Notes under the pieces: generated by a model
Database searches by the model: none
Seen by the model: the letters and a program-made list of their open reading frames with translations, nothing else
What the model was told of the DNA's origin: nothing
Shown here: piece after piece, positions 45,739 to 55,857 of the stretch
Layout: every line of letters starts with the position of its first letter
How positions within the stretch are numbered: the stretch's first letter is position 1
Source of the DNA: Paraneptunicella aestuarii
Lineage (GTDB): Bacteria > Pseudomonadota > Gammaproteobacteria > Enterobacterales > Alteromonadaceae
DNA length: 64,000 bases
Reading direction: 5' to 3'
Assembly: GCF_019900845.1 (NCBI RefSeq)
Contig: NZ_CP074570.1
Span: 4,836,001-4,900,000, forward strand
Made by a program: the position numbers and the translations under genes

Positions 45739-46090
45739 TAAAAAACACTCAGTAATATATTAATGAAGCTTTATAAGCACATTAAATATTGCTTATTATT
45801 GAATCAAATATAACACATAAGATATTTAATGCATGTTATTTCACGCTTAAAATAGAGATGATGGGTGTAATCAAGTCAAAAACAGCATTTCGATAAAACT
45901 GCTCTATCATTTTTATTTATTGAAATAACTATGTTCACAAAATGGAAATCAGATACACGTATCCAATTTATTTAAAATTAATCGTTTCAGATCCCAATAA
46001 TTATAGATATACAAGAAAAATATTATCCGTTTACATGAAGCAAAACTAGACTAGCACCCCTTTTGATTTTGCATTATGTAAAGGTAATTT
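45739..46090. promoter_or_regulatory. AT-rich divergent region with operator-like repeats for the first hipBA
   Basis: This 352-bp stretch has no gene. It contains CATTAAATAT at 45780-45789 with its exact reverse complement at 45822-45831, and ATAAGC at 45773-45778 with GCTTAT at 45791-45796. They lie 35-95 bp upstream of hipB, where the HipB protein of this module should bind. The right half should hold the promoter of the secreted-protein gene. Confidence 0.4.
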
Positions 46091-47176
46091 ATGACATTTA
46101 GAAAAATTCTGATAGCAGCAGTGAGTCTGCTTTCCTTTAATGCGGTATCAGCACCGACCATTATATTTAAAGATACCAAGCTACCTACCCAAAGTTCGAT
46201 TCCCACAGAAACCTTGAACACTAACGGGCAACTTGCGACCACTGCTCAAAGTGTCTTGAATAACCTGGGTTTAGTGGCAGACCAGATTGAATCGTCATTG
46301 CTAAATGAACTGGCTCAGGTGGATGATGATATTATCAGTATTGGTGGTATTAACGTTAATTTCGATAAGATAAAAGCCAGCTTCAAGCACAATTCCAGCA
46401 ATATCAAATTTGAAGTCAATAACATTGGATTTGGCATTAAAAAAATGAAGTATGACCTTCATGGACTGAAAGGCCTTGTTTGTCCGACCGTTACATTTGA
46501 TGCCGACCTGGACAAGTTTTGGGTATCCGCCAAATACAATTCAACCAGCGGGGACATTTCCAATATCGTTATCGACTATGATGTTAAGTCATATAACAGT
46601 TCTTGCAGCGGTATTTTAGGCTTTATCGCTGATACTTTAGGTGTTGACGGCCTGATCATTAATCCTAAAGTGGAAAAAGTCATTGAGAGAGAAATTGATA
46701 AGAGAATCGATCTTTCACTGGGCGATTCTGTTTTCTCTATCAAGAAGTTATACAACAATCTACTCGATAAAATTCAGGGTGTTGTTTCCGAGAAGAACAT
46801 TGAAATGCTGCAAGTATTTGCGCAAGGCTTGAGTAAATATGGTCTGGTGTTGGATATTGATATTGATCGATTAACACAAAAACTGTCTTTCACCAGCAGA
46901 CATTTAGCACCTTCAATTGAACTTGAAGCAAATGGACCACACCTCAGTTTTTTTGCTGATTCCATGTTCGGTGCTGATGCCATTATGGTTTACAGAAAGG
47001 ACTCCGCTACCTCATCAACATTAATAGGTACATTCGGTTCTTCTGGACGCATATCTGCTTGTTCGGATGGCATAACTTATCAATTCGTTGCCAAACAGAA
47101 AATTATCAGCAACCTGTATGCCTATAGCACACCGGTTGAAAGAACAATGAACAACTGTGCTTCCGGTTACTATTAA
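46091..47176 (+). CDS. secreted protein of unknown function between two hipBA modules
   Basis: The protein has 361 residues. A signal peptide lies at 1-21 (ends AVSA). The mature protein is beta-rich with a few cysteines (GLVCPTV, NSSCSG, ISACSDG, MNNCASG) and no recognised domain; an LPS- or lipid-transfer-like fold is possible but not shown. AAGG precedes the ATG. It ends at a terminator shared with the convergent second hipA. It may be unrelated to the toxins and simply lie between them. Confidence 0.7.
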   Translation: MTFRKILIAAVSLLSFNAVSAPTIIFKDTKLPTQSSIPTETLNTNGQLATTAQSVLNNLGLVADQIESSLLNELAQVDDDIISIGGINVNFDKIKASFKHNSSNIKFEVNNIGFGIKKMKYDLHGLKGLVCPTVTFDADLDKFWVSAKYNSTSGDISNIVIDYDVKSYNSSCSGILGFIADTLGVDGLIINPKVEKVIEREIDKRIDLSLGDSVFSIKKLYNNLLDKIQGVVSEKNIEMLQVFAQGLSKYGLVLDIDIDRLTQKLSFTSRHLAPSIELEANGPHLSFFADSMFGADAIMVYRKDSATSSTLIGTFGSSGRISACSDGITYQFVAKQKIISNLYAYSTPVERTMNNCASGYY

Positions 47177-47211
47177 GAAGCAAACTCATCTTTGAAATAG
47201 AAAGAACACAC

Positions 47212-47237
47212 AGGCTACTCATAACAACGAGTAGCCT
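47212..47237. terminator. bidirectional terminator-like hairpin
   Basis: AGGCTACTC at 47212-47220 pairs perfectly with GAGTAGCCT at 47229-47237, followed by ATTTT; it overlaps the hipA stop codon. Confidence 0.6.
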
Positions 47238-48546
47238 ATTTTCTCTGCAATCGTTTCACCTGCTTTAGAGAATGTTCCACTATATTGTCAGCAATCGCGA
47301 TAGGGAAATTATCAGGCAACTCACTCAATACTTTTTTGGCCTGAACTTCAAAACAATCAGCCAACTCATCCATTATTTCCTGCATTCGCTCCTGACTGAA
47401 CCCGACTTGCTTCGCCGTTGCCAGAAAATGCCGTGGAAAAATGTCATCTATTCTGTATTTTTTGCCCTTGGAAGCCTTCAATCCCATTGCCAGCTTTAAG
47501 TCTCTGATATTTAGCCCAACACCACCCACAACCGGAAAGGCTGACAGAATGTCGTAGAAAGGCGTTAAACGGTATGCTCCACCTGCTTCAATGAAGAGAG
47601 AAAAGTTCTTGGCGTGGCCGTCAGTTGCCCCCACTATCCATTGGAACACCTGAAAACGCATAAACGTTTCTCTGTCTTGTAAAGCGTTTTTAGAGCCCAT
47701 CAGAATATCCATTACATCCGTTATTCCTGCTCCACCTTCGCTTTCGTATTTAATGGCCGAAGGCTTGCCTTGAACCTGACAAATATCTTCCTGGGGTAAA
47801 CGCAATATCCAGTCTTTATTTTTATTCCAGCGTCGATCAAAACGCTCAACCGCCAAAGCCTTAATATTTCCTACTCTGACAATTTCAACATTCGGCACGC
47901 TAAACCCCAACGCACCTGCCAATTTAATACAGAAATATTCATTTTCTACGCTATCACTCATATCCAGAGTCGCGTCTGGTTGTTTAATCTCACCAATGGG
48001 GAGTTTGATAATATGGGTTGTCGCTGTATTCCCTTTAGGCAAACACCATTTTCCATTTACTTTAAGTAATGCGGTTTTCTCCTGAGCGCCAGCAATGGAA
48101 ATGCGAAAATCCTGATCTTCCTTCAACATGCCTAATGGAGCCTGAGCCTTATAAGCTGAAAGAATTCTCGCTAAATGTGCATCATTTAACTCTTCATAAT
48201 TCAGAGTGTTGTTTTGAAACGACGTTCCTTCCGGAAGAAGCGTTAATGCACCAACACTGTCTCGTCCTATTTTTTCCAACAAGTCAAATGGCTGTGCAGA
48301 TTCAGCTTCATAACGTGCAACTACCCGTTGCCGAATTAAAGGACTATCAGGAAGTAAATTATCAAAATAATTGATGACCTTATCAGAGGTATAGGTATTT
48401 TTTCTTAGTGGTAAGGAAAGAGAAACTGGGCGGCTACGTGGAGACAACAACCATTGCTCACTATAGGTAAATTGATGTGCACCATTCGATAACTTAATCA
48501 ATTCTCCCACATACTCGTTATTCATGTAGGCCAACAGCTTCTTCAT
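47236..48546 (-). CDS. hipA: HipA serine/threonine kinase toxin, E. coli type
   Basis: The protein has 436 residues from the ATG at 48546, which overlaps the hipB stop (TAATG). It is collinear with E. coli HipA (440 residues): residue S150 in RISIAGAQEKT, the autophosphorylation site, and catalytic D309 in GATDGHAKNFSLF fall at the same numbers. Other shared parts are FDNLLPDSPLIRQR, KLPIGEIKQP, LAVERFDRRW and YRLTPFYDILSAFPV. E. coli HipA phosphorylates glutamyl-tRNA synthetase GltX and induces persistence. All key residues are present, so it should be active. Confidence 0.96.
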   Translation of the reverse strand: MKKLLAYMNNEYVGELIKLSNGAHQFTYSEQWLLSPRSRPVSLSLPLRKNTYTSDKVINYFDNLLPDSPLIRQRVVARYEAESAQPFDLLEKIGRDSVGALTLLPEGTSFQNNTLNYEELNDAHLARILSAYKAQAPLGMLKEDQDFRISIAGAQEKTALLKVNGKWCLPKGNTATTHIIKLPIGEIKQPDATLDMSDSVENEYFCIKLAGALGFSVPNVEIVRVGNIKALAVERFDRRWNKNKDWILRLPQEDICQVQGKPSAIKYESEGGAGITDVMDILMGSKNALQDRETFMRFQVFQWIVGATDGHAKNFSLFIEAGGAYRLTPFYDILSAFPVVGGVGLNIRDLKLAMGLKASKGKKYRIDDIFPRHFLATAKQVGFSQERMQEIMDELADCFEVQAKKVLSELPDNFPIAIADNIVEHSLKQVKRLQRK

Positions 48547-48836
48547 TACCAATTATCCTCGTCGTCAATGACATCATTGGCTGCCTTTAATTCATCTCCC
48601 GGAGGAAAGGGGAGATGCACTTGCAATACCACTTCCATGGCCTGAATAATCTTGAACAAGGTTGCCAGCTGAGTTTTGTCGGGGTGATTTTCAAAATTTG
48701 AAATCGTGGATTGCTTCACACCAATGCGTTTAGCAATATCGGTTTGTGTCCACCCTTTCTGCTCCCGATACAGCTTCAGCTTATTCGCTAATTGAACCGG
48801 ACTATATACACCATCAAGAAATATAAGCATATGCAT
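48546..48836 (-). CDS. hipB: HipB antitoxin, E. coli type
   Basis: The frame has 96 residues from the ATG at 48836. A second ATG at 48830 has AGGT at better spacing. The XRE domain GWTQTDIAKRIGVKQSTISNFENHPDKTQL is very close to E. coli HipB. The protein ends in Trp (EDNW), like the C-terminal Trp that E. coli HipB puts into a pocket of HipA. It represses its own operon through the four operators directly upstream. Confidence 0.95.
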   Translation of the reverse strand: MHMLIFLDGVYSPVQLANKLKLYREQKGWTQTDIAKRIGVKQSTISNFENHPDKTQLATLFKIIQAMEVVLQVHLPFPPGDELKAANDVIDDEDNW

Positions 48837-48846
48837 AAACCTAATT

Positions 48847-48948
48847 TATCCTTTATAGAGGATAAATCAATAGATATCCCCTGTAAAGGATAAATGGTTC
48901 AATATCCCCCAAAGGGGATAATTGCAAAAATATCCTCTGAAGGGGATA
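48847..48948 (-). promoter_or_regulatory. four HipB operators TATCC-N8-GGATA at 28-bp spacing
   Basis: Perfect copies start at 48847, 48875, 48903 and 48931, each 18 bp long, with exact 28-bp repeats between starts. The pattern is the known E. coli HipB operator. The first copy ends 10 bp before the hipB start codon, so the promoter must lie within or beyond the array. The inner eight bases differ between copies, which argues that the spacing and arms are under selection. Confidence 0.93.
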
Positions 48949-49014
48949 TAGGGTATTCGAAGAGCCACTAGAGAATTCGTTAAAAAAGCAACGCACTATA
49001 TCCAGCGCATTAAA

Positions 49015-49048
49015 AAAACCCCGAACCAGCTAACCGGAACGGGGTTTT
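49015..49048. terminator. terminator-like hairpin beside the IS remnant
   Basis: AAAACCCCG at 49015-49023 pairs perfectly with CGGGGTTTT at 49040-49048. On the plus strand ATT follows; on the minus strand there is an A/T-rich run. It separates the hipBA operators from the IS remnant. Confidence 0.6.
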
Positions 49049-49055
49049 ATTAAAT

Positions 49056-49485
49056 AACCCCATATATGGTCTCCTCCCGTATTGCAAGAATGTATTTTTT
49101 GATAACAGGGACAGGTTTGCTGCCATATATGCGGCCTGTTTATAAAGCTTCTTTATTGTCAGCTTTTGGCCTTGATGTAAAACGCACATTGTGACCTTAT
49201 CAGCTCGTCGCTCTATTAACCGCTGGGGTTATCAGGTTTTCACAATGCCGGTTTGACCTGTTATGTCATCTATTAATACAACCTTCGCAATTTGCTGAAG
49301 AGAGTTTTACTTTTTAAGCGGGCTGATACTGCTCGCCAGATACCGTGATTGCCCACGCCATTCTTGCCATTTTATTGGCATAAGCAACACATGCTTTATT
49401 GTGTCCTCGTTGAGCCACAAGCCGATTTATCCATAAACTTAGAGGATCCGTTTTATGTTTGGCTCTGGAAACCATATATGGGGTT
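49056..49485 (-). mobile_element. internally deleted IS110/IS1111-like element
   Basis: The inverted ends AACCCCATATATGGT (49056-49070) and its reverse complement (49471-49485) are flanked by TTAAAT on both sides. Inside is only the C-terminal part of a transposase like that of the IS110 family, plus about 245 bp of non-coding DNA between its stop and the 49056 end. In IS1111-group elements that position encodes the guide RNA (seekRNA/bridge RNA). The element therefore looks like a small non-autonomous derivative that keeps both ends. The family assignment rests on the short protein remnant. Confidence 0.6.
49314..49475 (-). pseudogene. C-terminal remnant of an IS110-family transposase
   Basis: About 53 codons remain from the ATG at 49475. 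The part LWINRLVAQRGHNKACVAYANKMARMAWAI resembles the end of IS110-family transposases (helical C-terminal domain with the N-K-A/L-A-R-I-x-W-A pattern). The catalytic DEDD domain and the Tnp serine region are missing, so it cannot act alone. Confidence 0.6.
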
Positions 49486-49504
49486 AAATAAAGGCTATGG
49501 CTGA

Positions 49505-52500
49505 CTAACCTTTGTTGATCCACTCAGCCATTCGAGTCACCTTACGTAATTCTTGTTTGCTGGCATCAGGGTTTAACAGTACGGCTTCTATTTCTGTTAT
49601 GGCTTGTTTAAACGTCATATCAGTTTCATTCCTTTTATGGTCGACATTAACCATGTCACCCATGCGAATGGCACCATGTGCGAAATTGAGCCAGGCAACC
49701 AAAGCCTGTTCAATGGCATCTCTGCGCAAAGATTCATGCTCTTTGTTTGCTTTTTTAAGAATTCCAAGACCATCTTCTATGGTAGTTAACGGCATTAACT
49801 CATCAAAGAAGCTTGAAGCCGCACGAATTAGAGACATATAGGCAATAAGCTCTTCCTCGGAAATCGCATTAACACCCTCTTCTTTGGCCTTGCATTTTTT
49901 ATGGTGTTCTTTGTCTTCATCCTCATCTTCGTCGTCTTCATCGTCGTCATCTTTATGACTCCAATGCCCTTTTCCTTTCTTACCTTTATGTTTCTTGCCT
50001 TTAAATTGTTTTTCCCAAAATTCTTCGCGGCAAACATCACCAATCATGCCATTCCCGGTGACATAGACGACTCGATCATCTGATCCCAATTCTCCAAACG
50101 AATCCGTAACAACCAAAGTAGCAATATAGATGCCTGGCTGAGAGTAACTATAATCTGGAGTTAACGTACCTGTGGCGCCGTTACCATCTCCCATTGTCCA
50201 CTCAATGGTATGAGTATCATTGGAATCAGGGTCGGTAAAGCTGCCGTTAAACGCCGCATCTTCATTAGGCGCAACCCAGGCATCTTCGCCAGCATCAACT
50301 ATAGGTGCGCTATTTACATGGAAACTTTCACATTCAATGCTAATAGTGTTTCCTGTGCTGTCTACGGCATCATATCGAACACTGTGCAATCCGCCCTGGC
50401 TCGAAGTGCTAAGGCACAATTCGCCAGTGAACAAGCCGGGAATTTGTGCAGAAAGACCTTCTATGTGAATTTCCTCGCCATTTGGTTGAGTAATAACAAA
50501 AGTCAGGCTTTCTACAGCGGTTGTGGCATCTGTGGCAAACACACTTAGTTGCACACATTCATTACGGTCAGCCACTGGCATGCTGTCGAATATTTTAGAG
50601 GTAACGATAGGTGTTTCTGTCATGGCAATAACAGGAGCATCATTGTCCAGCAATATAGAAGCAGGTTGTCCGGTTTGTGCATCAACGGGTGTAACTACCA
50701 CAGTATTACCCGCTATATCAGTGACAACCAGTTCAATGTCAATGTAGCCAGATCCCACACTGGGTGGAGTAAATGACCATGATAAAGAATCAGATCCCGG
50801 GTAAACCGTTTCAATAACAGTTCCATCAGGAAGTGTATAGCGACAAAGAATTTGTCGAATTGCTGTGTTGTCGGTAATGCTGATGCTAAACGTAACTTCT
50901 TCACCACCTCGAATAAATGGTACTGAGATAAATATATCGCCAACTTGCGGCGGCTGTACATCTAACACTTTTAAGGAATATAGCTTTACTTCATAGGGTT
51001 GAAGCGTCACGGAAGTGGCGTATTTAACGCTGCCACTTGGCAAAACTGTGCGACTTGTGACTAAATCTGTGGTGAAGTTTTCCTGTATAACACACGCATT
51101 TGGTAAACCTGCGCAACGCAACAGATCTTGCTCATAAGAAAGCGTGAACGACACTTCGGTTTGTCCACCAGTAGAACCCGCAGTGATCACAGCAATCGCA
51201 TCAGAATTTAACGTGGTTTGAACAATGTCTCCCGTAGCTGAAAACTGATTGCCTGTGTTTGGGTCTGTGGCCTGATTTATACCTGAACCACCATAACTGG
51301 CATCAAATCCAAGTTCTACATGAAGCACTTCACCTGTACCGGAATAGGGTGCTGTAAACTGAACTTGTCCATTGGACAGCGTAGAAACTGATGTTTCAAC
51401 AGGTTGACCATTCACATAAACAACACAGGTATTGCCTTGCCCACACAAGGATAGCGCTTGCTGATGTGAAATCGTAAATACCAAATCAACAGGTTCATTG
51501 TTGGTTAACTGAAATACAGGACGACCATCAACTAACGACGAAGAAACATCAACAATCTCGCCATTGATAATCAGTGAAATACCGGAAGACGGCTCGATTA
51601 CACTACTACTTGTATAGTCGGTCAGTAACAATATTGATTGTTCCTGAGCTGTATTACCTGCCAAATCTTTAGCGATTAGTGTCACCCGAATAATTTGAGG
51701 TACAGGTACGCCTAGAACATTTTCAAAGTTAACGGTAAATGGCTCAGATGTTGACGAATTAGTGCTACTCGTCGAAATAACATCACCTGTACTTTCGTTT
51801 TTGACAATGACCTCTATAGAACCTTGTTCATCCAGTGTGACCGTTCCGGAAACCGTGGTATAAATCGCATCATAATTTATGGTTCTATTGACAATGACTG
51901 GCGCGACAGTGTCATTGGAAGGTGTACATTTCCCAGCCGAGCCTGCGTTATAAACTGACTGTATTTCTTCCAGAGACAATACGCGGTTGTAGTAACTGAC
52001 TTCGTCAATATAGCCTTTAGCGAATCTGCTATAGTCACCTGCATAACCTATATATACAGGTCTGGTAATAGGTGAATTTCTACCTATATTCGAAGACGAC
52101 GCTTGCAAACCATCAACGTATATCTTTTTTTTGCCTTCCAGCTTATCTCTGGTCACCGCAATATGATGCCAACCACCAGTAAAAGTCTTACCTGTACCTG
52201 CCCAGGAACCATCATGGAAACCTAACCAGGTAAGATTCGGATTAGCTTCCCAGATAATATAAGGGCCATTGCCCCCAGAATACTGAGTAACGATACTCTG
52301 ATTTTGTCTCCAGTCAGTTGTCGACTTTGGAGAAAGATTAACCCACGCCTCAAGCGTGAAATTTTGCTCCAAGAGTAAAGGGGGTGATCGAAAGTAATCA
52401 TTGGTGCCATCAAGAGCAAATGCACCGCCCACAAAACCGGTATTAAAACCAGCACCACTAACCGAGGTCATGGTCGCACCAGATATTTTATCTTCTCCGG

Positions 52501-52624
52501 AATAGTCGCCAGTCCACCAATGGGTTAATCCCGATGGTGCTGGAGCGCATTGCTGTACAGCAAAACTAAAATGAGTATAAATAATTAGAGGTAGACAAAT
52601 AATAATATGGAGTAATAGCTTCAT
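49505..52624 (-). CDS. large secreted LamG/PKD-domain protein
   Basis: The protein has 1039 residues. A signal peptide lies at 1-22. A LamG/concanavalin-like domain follows at about 35-225 (DGTNDYFRSPPLLLEQNFTLEAWVNL, HHIAVTRDKL, YIDEVSYYNRVLSLEEIQ). Several Ig-like modules lie at about 235-770. A PKD domain is at about 771-848 (VDAGEDAWV, SFTDPDSNDTHTIEWTMGDGN). A strange charged tail follows at about 865-915, with basic KGKK repeats next to a long Asp/Glu run, then a helical C-terminus. LamG/PKD proteins bind carbohydrates or act as adhesins; no enzyme domain is visible. Confidence 0.85.
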   Translation of the reverse strand: MKLLLHIIICLPLIIYTHFSFAVQQCAPAPSGLTHWWTGDYSGEDKISGATMTSVSGAGFNTGFVGGAFALDGTNDYFRSPPLLLEQNFTLEAWVNLSPKSTTDWRQNQSIVTQYSGGNGPYIIWEANPNLTWLGFHDGSWAGTGKTFTGGWHHIAVTRDKLEGKKKIYVDGLQASSSNIGRNSPITRPVYIGYAGDYSRFAKGYIDEVSYYNRVLSLEEIQSVYNAGSAGKCTPSNDTVAPVIVNRTINYDAIYTTVSGTVTLDEQGSIEVIVKNESTGDVISTSSTNSSTSEPFTVNFENVLGVPVPQIIRVTLIAKDLAGNTAQEQSILLLTDYTSSSVIEPSSGISLIINGEIVDVSSSLVDGRPVFQLTNNEPVDLVFTISHQQALSLCGQGNTCVVYVNGQPVETSVSTLSNGQVQFTAPYSGTGEVLHVELGFDASYGGSGINQATDPNTGNQFSATGDIVQTTLNSDAIAVITAGSTGGQTEVSFTLSYEQDLLRCAGLPNACVIQENFTTDLVTSRTVLPSGSVKYATSVTLQPYEVKLYSLKVLDVQPPQVGDIFISVPFIRGGEEVTFSISITDNTAIRQILCRYTLPDGTVIETVYPGSDSLSWSFTPPSVGSGYIDIELVVTDIAGNTVVVTPVDAQTGQPASILLDNDAPVIAMTETPIVTSKIFDSMPVADRNECVQLSVFATDATTAVESLTFVITQPNGEEIHIEGLSAQIPGLFTGELCLSTSSQGGLHSVRYDAVDSTGNTISIECESFHVNSAPIVDAGEDAWVAPNEDAAFNGSFTDPDSNDTHTIEWTMGDGNGATGTLTPDYSYSQPGIYIATLVVTDSFGELGSDDRVVYVTGNGMIGDVCREEFWEKQFKGKKHKGKKGKGHWSHKDDDDEDDEDEDEDKEHHKKCKAKEEGVNAISEEELIAYMSLIRAASSFFDELMPLTTIEDGLGILKKANKEHESLRRDAIEQALVAWLNFAHGAIRMGDMVNVDHKRNETDMTFKQAITEIEAVLLNPDASKQELRKVTRMAEWINKG

Positions 52625-52663
52625 TCCGCCATCCTAAAAACCGTATATATGCAACAGGCGGAA
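52624..52663 (-). promoter_or_regulatory. possible 5' leader hairpin covering the start of the LamG/PKD gene
   Basis: TTCCGCC at 52624-52630 pairs exactly with GGCGGAA at 52657-52663. In the mRNA one arm lies between the AGGA ribosome site and the ATG, so folding would block initiation. This is a prediction from pairing only. Confidence 0.35.
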
Positions 52664-52846
52664 CATCATATTTTAGCTGAAAAGACTAACCTAAAATCAT
52701 CTTCAAAATAACAGTACCACCCAATCAGTATATCAATACCGACCCAACTTAAACGAATCAGCATGAAGGTTAATAATCACACCGTTTGACATTTTTTAAA
52801 ACTGCAAAAAAATACCCAATTTACATTTTTATGGAATAAAAAAACA

Positions 52847-52879
52847 AAAACCCCGATGTTTTAGCAACATCGGGGTTTT
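52847..52879 (-). terminator. terminator of the atp operon
   Basis: A perfect 14-bp stem: AAAACCCCGATGTT at 52847-52860 pairs with 52866-52879 around a 5-nt loop. On the minus strand T-rich sequence follows. It stands 26 bp after atpC and ends the operon. Confidence 0.88.
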
Positions 52880-52905
52880 CCATTTTAAGCGTTTATAAAC
52901 TTGTA

Positions 52906-53322
52906 TTACTTGCGAAGACTTTGAATCAGTCTTAACTGAGCAATCGCTTCAGCCAGTTCTTTTGCTGCTTCAGCATAGTTGAAGTCAGCGCCAGGGTTAG
53001 CTATGTGCTGTTCAGCACGCTCTTTGGCTGCAGTAGCTGCTTGTTCGTCCAAGTCTTCTGCCCTAATAGCTGTGTCTGCCAATACAGTGATAGCGCCTGG
53101 TTGAATTTCCAGAACACCACCATTGATGTAGATCAGCTCTTCATGGCCGTGTTGTTTTACCAAGCGCACCATACCGGGCTTAAGAGCAGTAATTAAAGGT
53201 GCGTGACCAGGATGAATACCCAGCTCACCTTCGCTGCCTGTAACCTGCAATGTTTCAACGCGACCAGAGAAAATCTGCTCTTCCGCACTTACCACATCCA
53301 GATGTACTGTCATTGCCGCCAT
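52906..53322 (-). CDS. atpC: ATP synthase F1 subunit epsilon
   Basis: The protein has 138 residues from the ATG at 53322, with GGAGGG just before it. The N-terminal beta-sandwich has [26 protein letters not shown] and the C-terminal part forms the helical hairpin (AEQHIANP onwards). Epsilon joins the rotor and inhibits ATP hydrolysis. It is the last gene of the operon, separated from atpD by an unusually long 179-bp gap that contains a hairpin. Confidence 0.95.
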   Translation of the reverse strand: MAAMTVHLDVVSAEEQIFSGRVETLQVTGSEGELGIHPGHAPLITALKPGMVRLVKQHGHEELIYINGGVLEIQPGAITVLADTAIRAEDLDEQAATAAKERAEQHIANPGADFNYAEAAKELAEAIAQLRLIQSLRK

Positions 53323-53423
53323 AGTACCCTCCAAAAGGTTGTTTCAAAAATCAGTAGAAACCTAATACCAATATCTCTTTTCAGTGATCTTAAACTCCGA
53401 GGAAATTCTTTTGGTGTTTAGGA

Positions 53424-53461
53424 GAAGGCGCGCAGTTTACGAATAGTAAATGAGCACCTTC
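53424..53461. repeat. imperfect palindrome in the atpD-atpC gap
   Basis: GAAGGCGC at 53424-53431 pairs with GCACCTTC at 53454-53461 (one G-T type mismatch), and TTTAC at 53436-53440 pairs with GTAAA at 53446-53450. The whole forms one stem-loop that could be an mRNA processing or attenuating element, or a REP-like repeat. Confidence 0.45.
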
Positions 53462-53501
53462 GACACGGACACCGGAAAAATTAACCGGAAATCACCTCAA
53501 A

Positions 53502-54896
<1,395 letters not shown>

Positions 54897-54932
54897 TCAT
54901 TAATTTTTAAACCTTTGCCTACACCACTGCTT

Positions 54933-55793
54933 TTATACAGCCGCAGCGCCGCCAACGATCTCACTGATTTCTTGCGTGATCGCCGCCTGACGGGCTTTGT
55001 TGTATATCAGTTGCAATTCGTTAATCAGGTTTCCGGCGTTATCTGTCGCCGCCTTCATTGCAACCATGCGCGCAGCTTGTTCAGAGGCGATATTATCTAC
55101 CACGCCCTGATACACTTGAGATTCGATGTAACGAACCAACAATGCATCCAAAATGGGTTTTGGATCCGGTTCGTAAATGTAATCCCAATGGTGCTTTAAT
55201 TTATCGTCTTCGGATTTTGGCAAAGGCAATAACTGTTCGATTCTGGGCTCTTGTGACATGGTGTTTACAAAATTGTTATACACCAGGTACAAGCGGTCTA
55301 ACCTGCCTTCGTCGAAAGCGGTTAGCATAACTCGAACAACACCAATAATATCGTTCAATGCCGGCTTGTCGCCCAAGCCTGACTCAGCAGCAACCAGATT
55401 GCCACCAAAACGGTTGAAGAAACCAACTGCTTTGGAGCCTAATGCTGCAAAATCAACTTCGACGCCTTTGTCCTGCCACTTTTTGATAGATTGAGCTGCT
55501 GCCTTGAACTCATTTGTATTCAAGCCACCACACAGACCACGGTCTGTAGAAACAAGAATATAGCCAACACGTTTCACTTCTCTTTCTTGCAGGAAAGGAT
55601 GCTTATATTCGTGTGTAGCATGAGCCAGGTGCCCAATTACTTTTCGCATGTTAGTGGCATACGGACGGCTAGCAGACATACGCTCTTGCGCGCGCTTCAT
55701 TTTAGAAGCGGCCACCATTTCCATCGCACTGGTGATCTTTTGCGTATTTTTGATACTGCCTATTTTGCCTTTTATCTCTTTGCCAATAGCCAT
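54933..55793 (-). CDS. atpG: ATP synthase F1 subunit gamma
   Basis: The protein has 286 residues. Gamma is the central stalk that couples proton flow to catalysis. The N- and C-terminal coiled-coil helices are visible ([29 protein letters not shown], and [20 protein letters not shown] with [17 protein letters not shown]). The middle has the Rossmann-like part with [11 protein letters not shown]. It lies between atpA and atpD. Confidence 0.97.
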   Translation of the reverse strand: MAIGKEIKGKIGSIKNTQKITSAMEMVAASKMKRAQERMSASRPYATNMRKVIGHLAHATHEYKHPFLQEREVKRVGYILVSTDRGLCGGLNTNEFKAAAQSIKKWQDKGVEVDFAALGSKAVGFFNRFGGNLVAAESGLGDKPALNDIIGVVRVMLTAFDEGRLDRLYLVYNNFVNTMSQEPRIEQLLPLPKSEDDKLKHHWDYIYEPDPKPILDALLVRYIESQVYQGVVDNIASEQAARMVAMKAATDNAGNLINELQLIYNKARQAAITQEISEIVGGAAAV

Positions 55794-55857
55794 GTTCTTC
55801 TCCAGCGTTTACAGCTAAACAGCCTCTTGTGTTACGAGAACTCAAGAGGCCCGTGCA

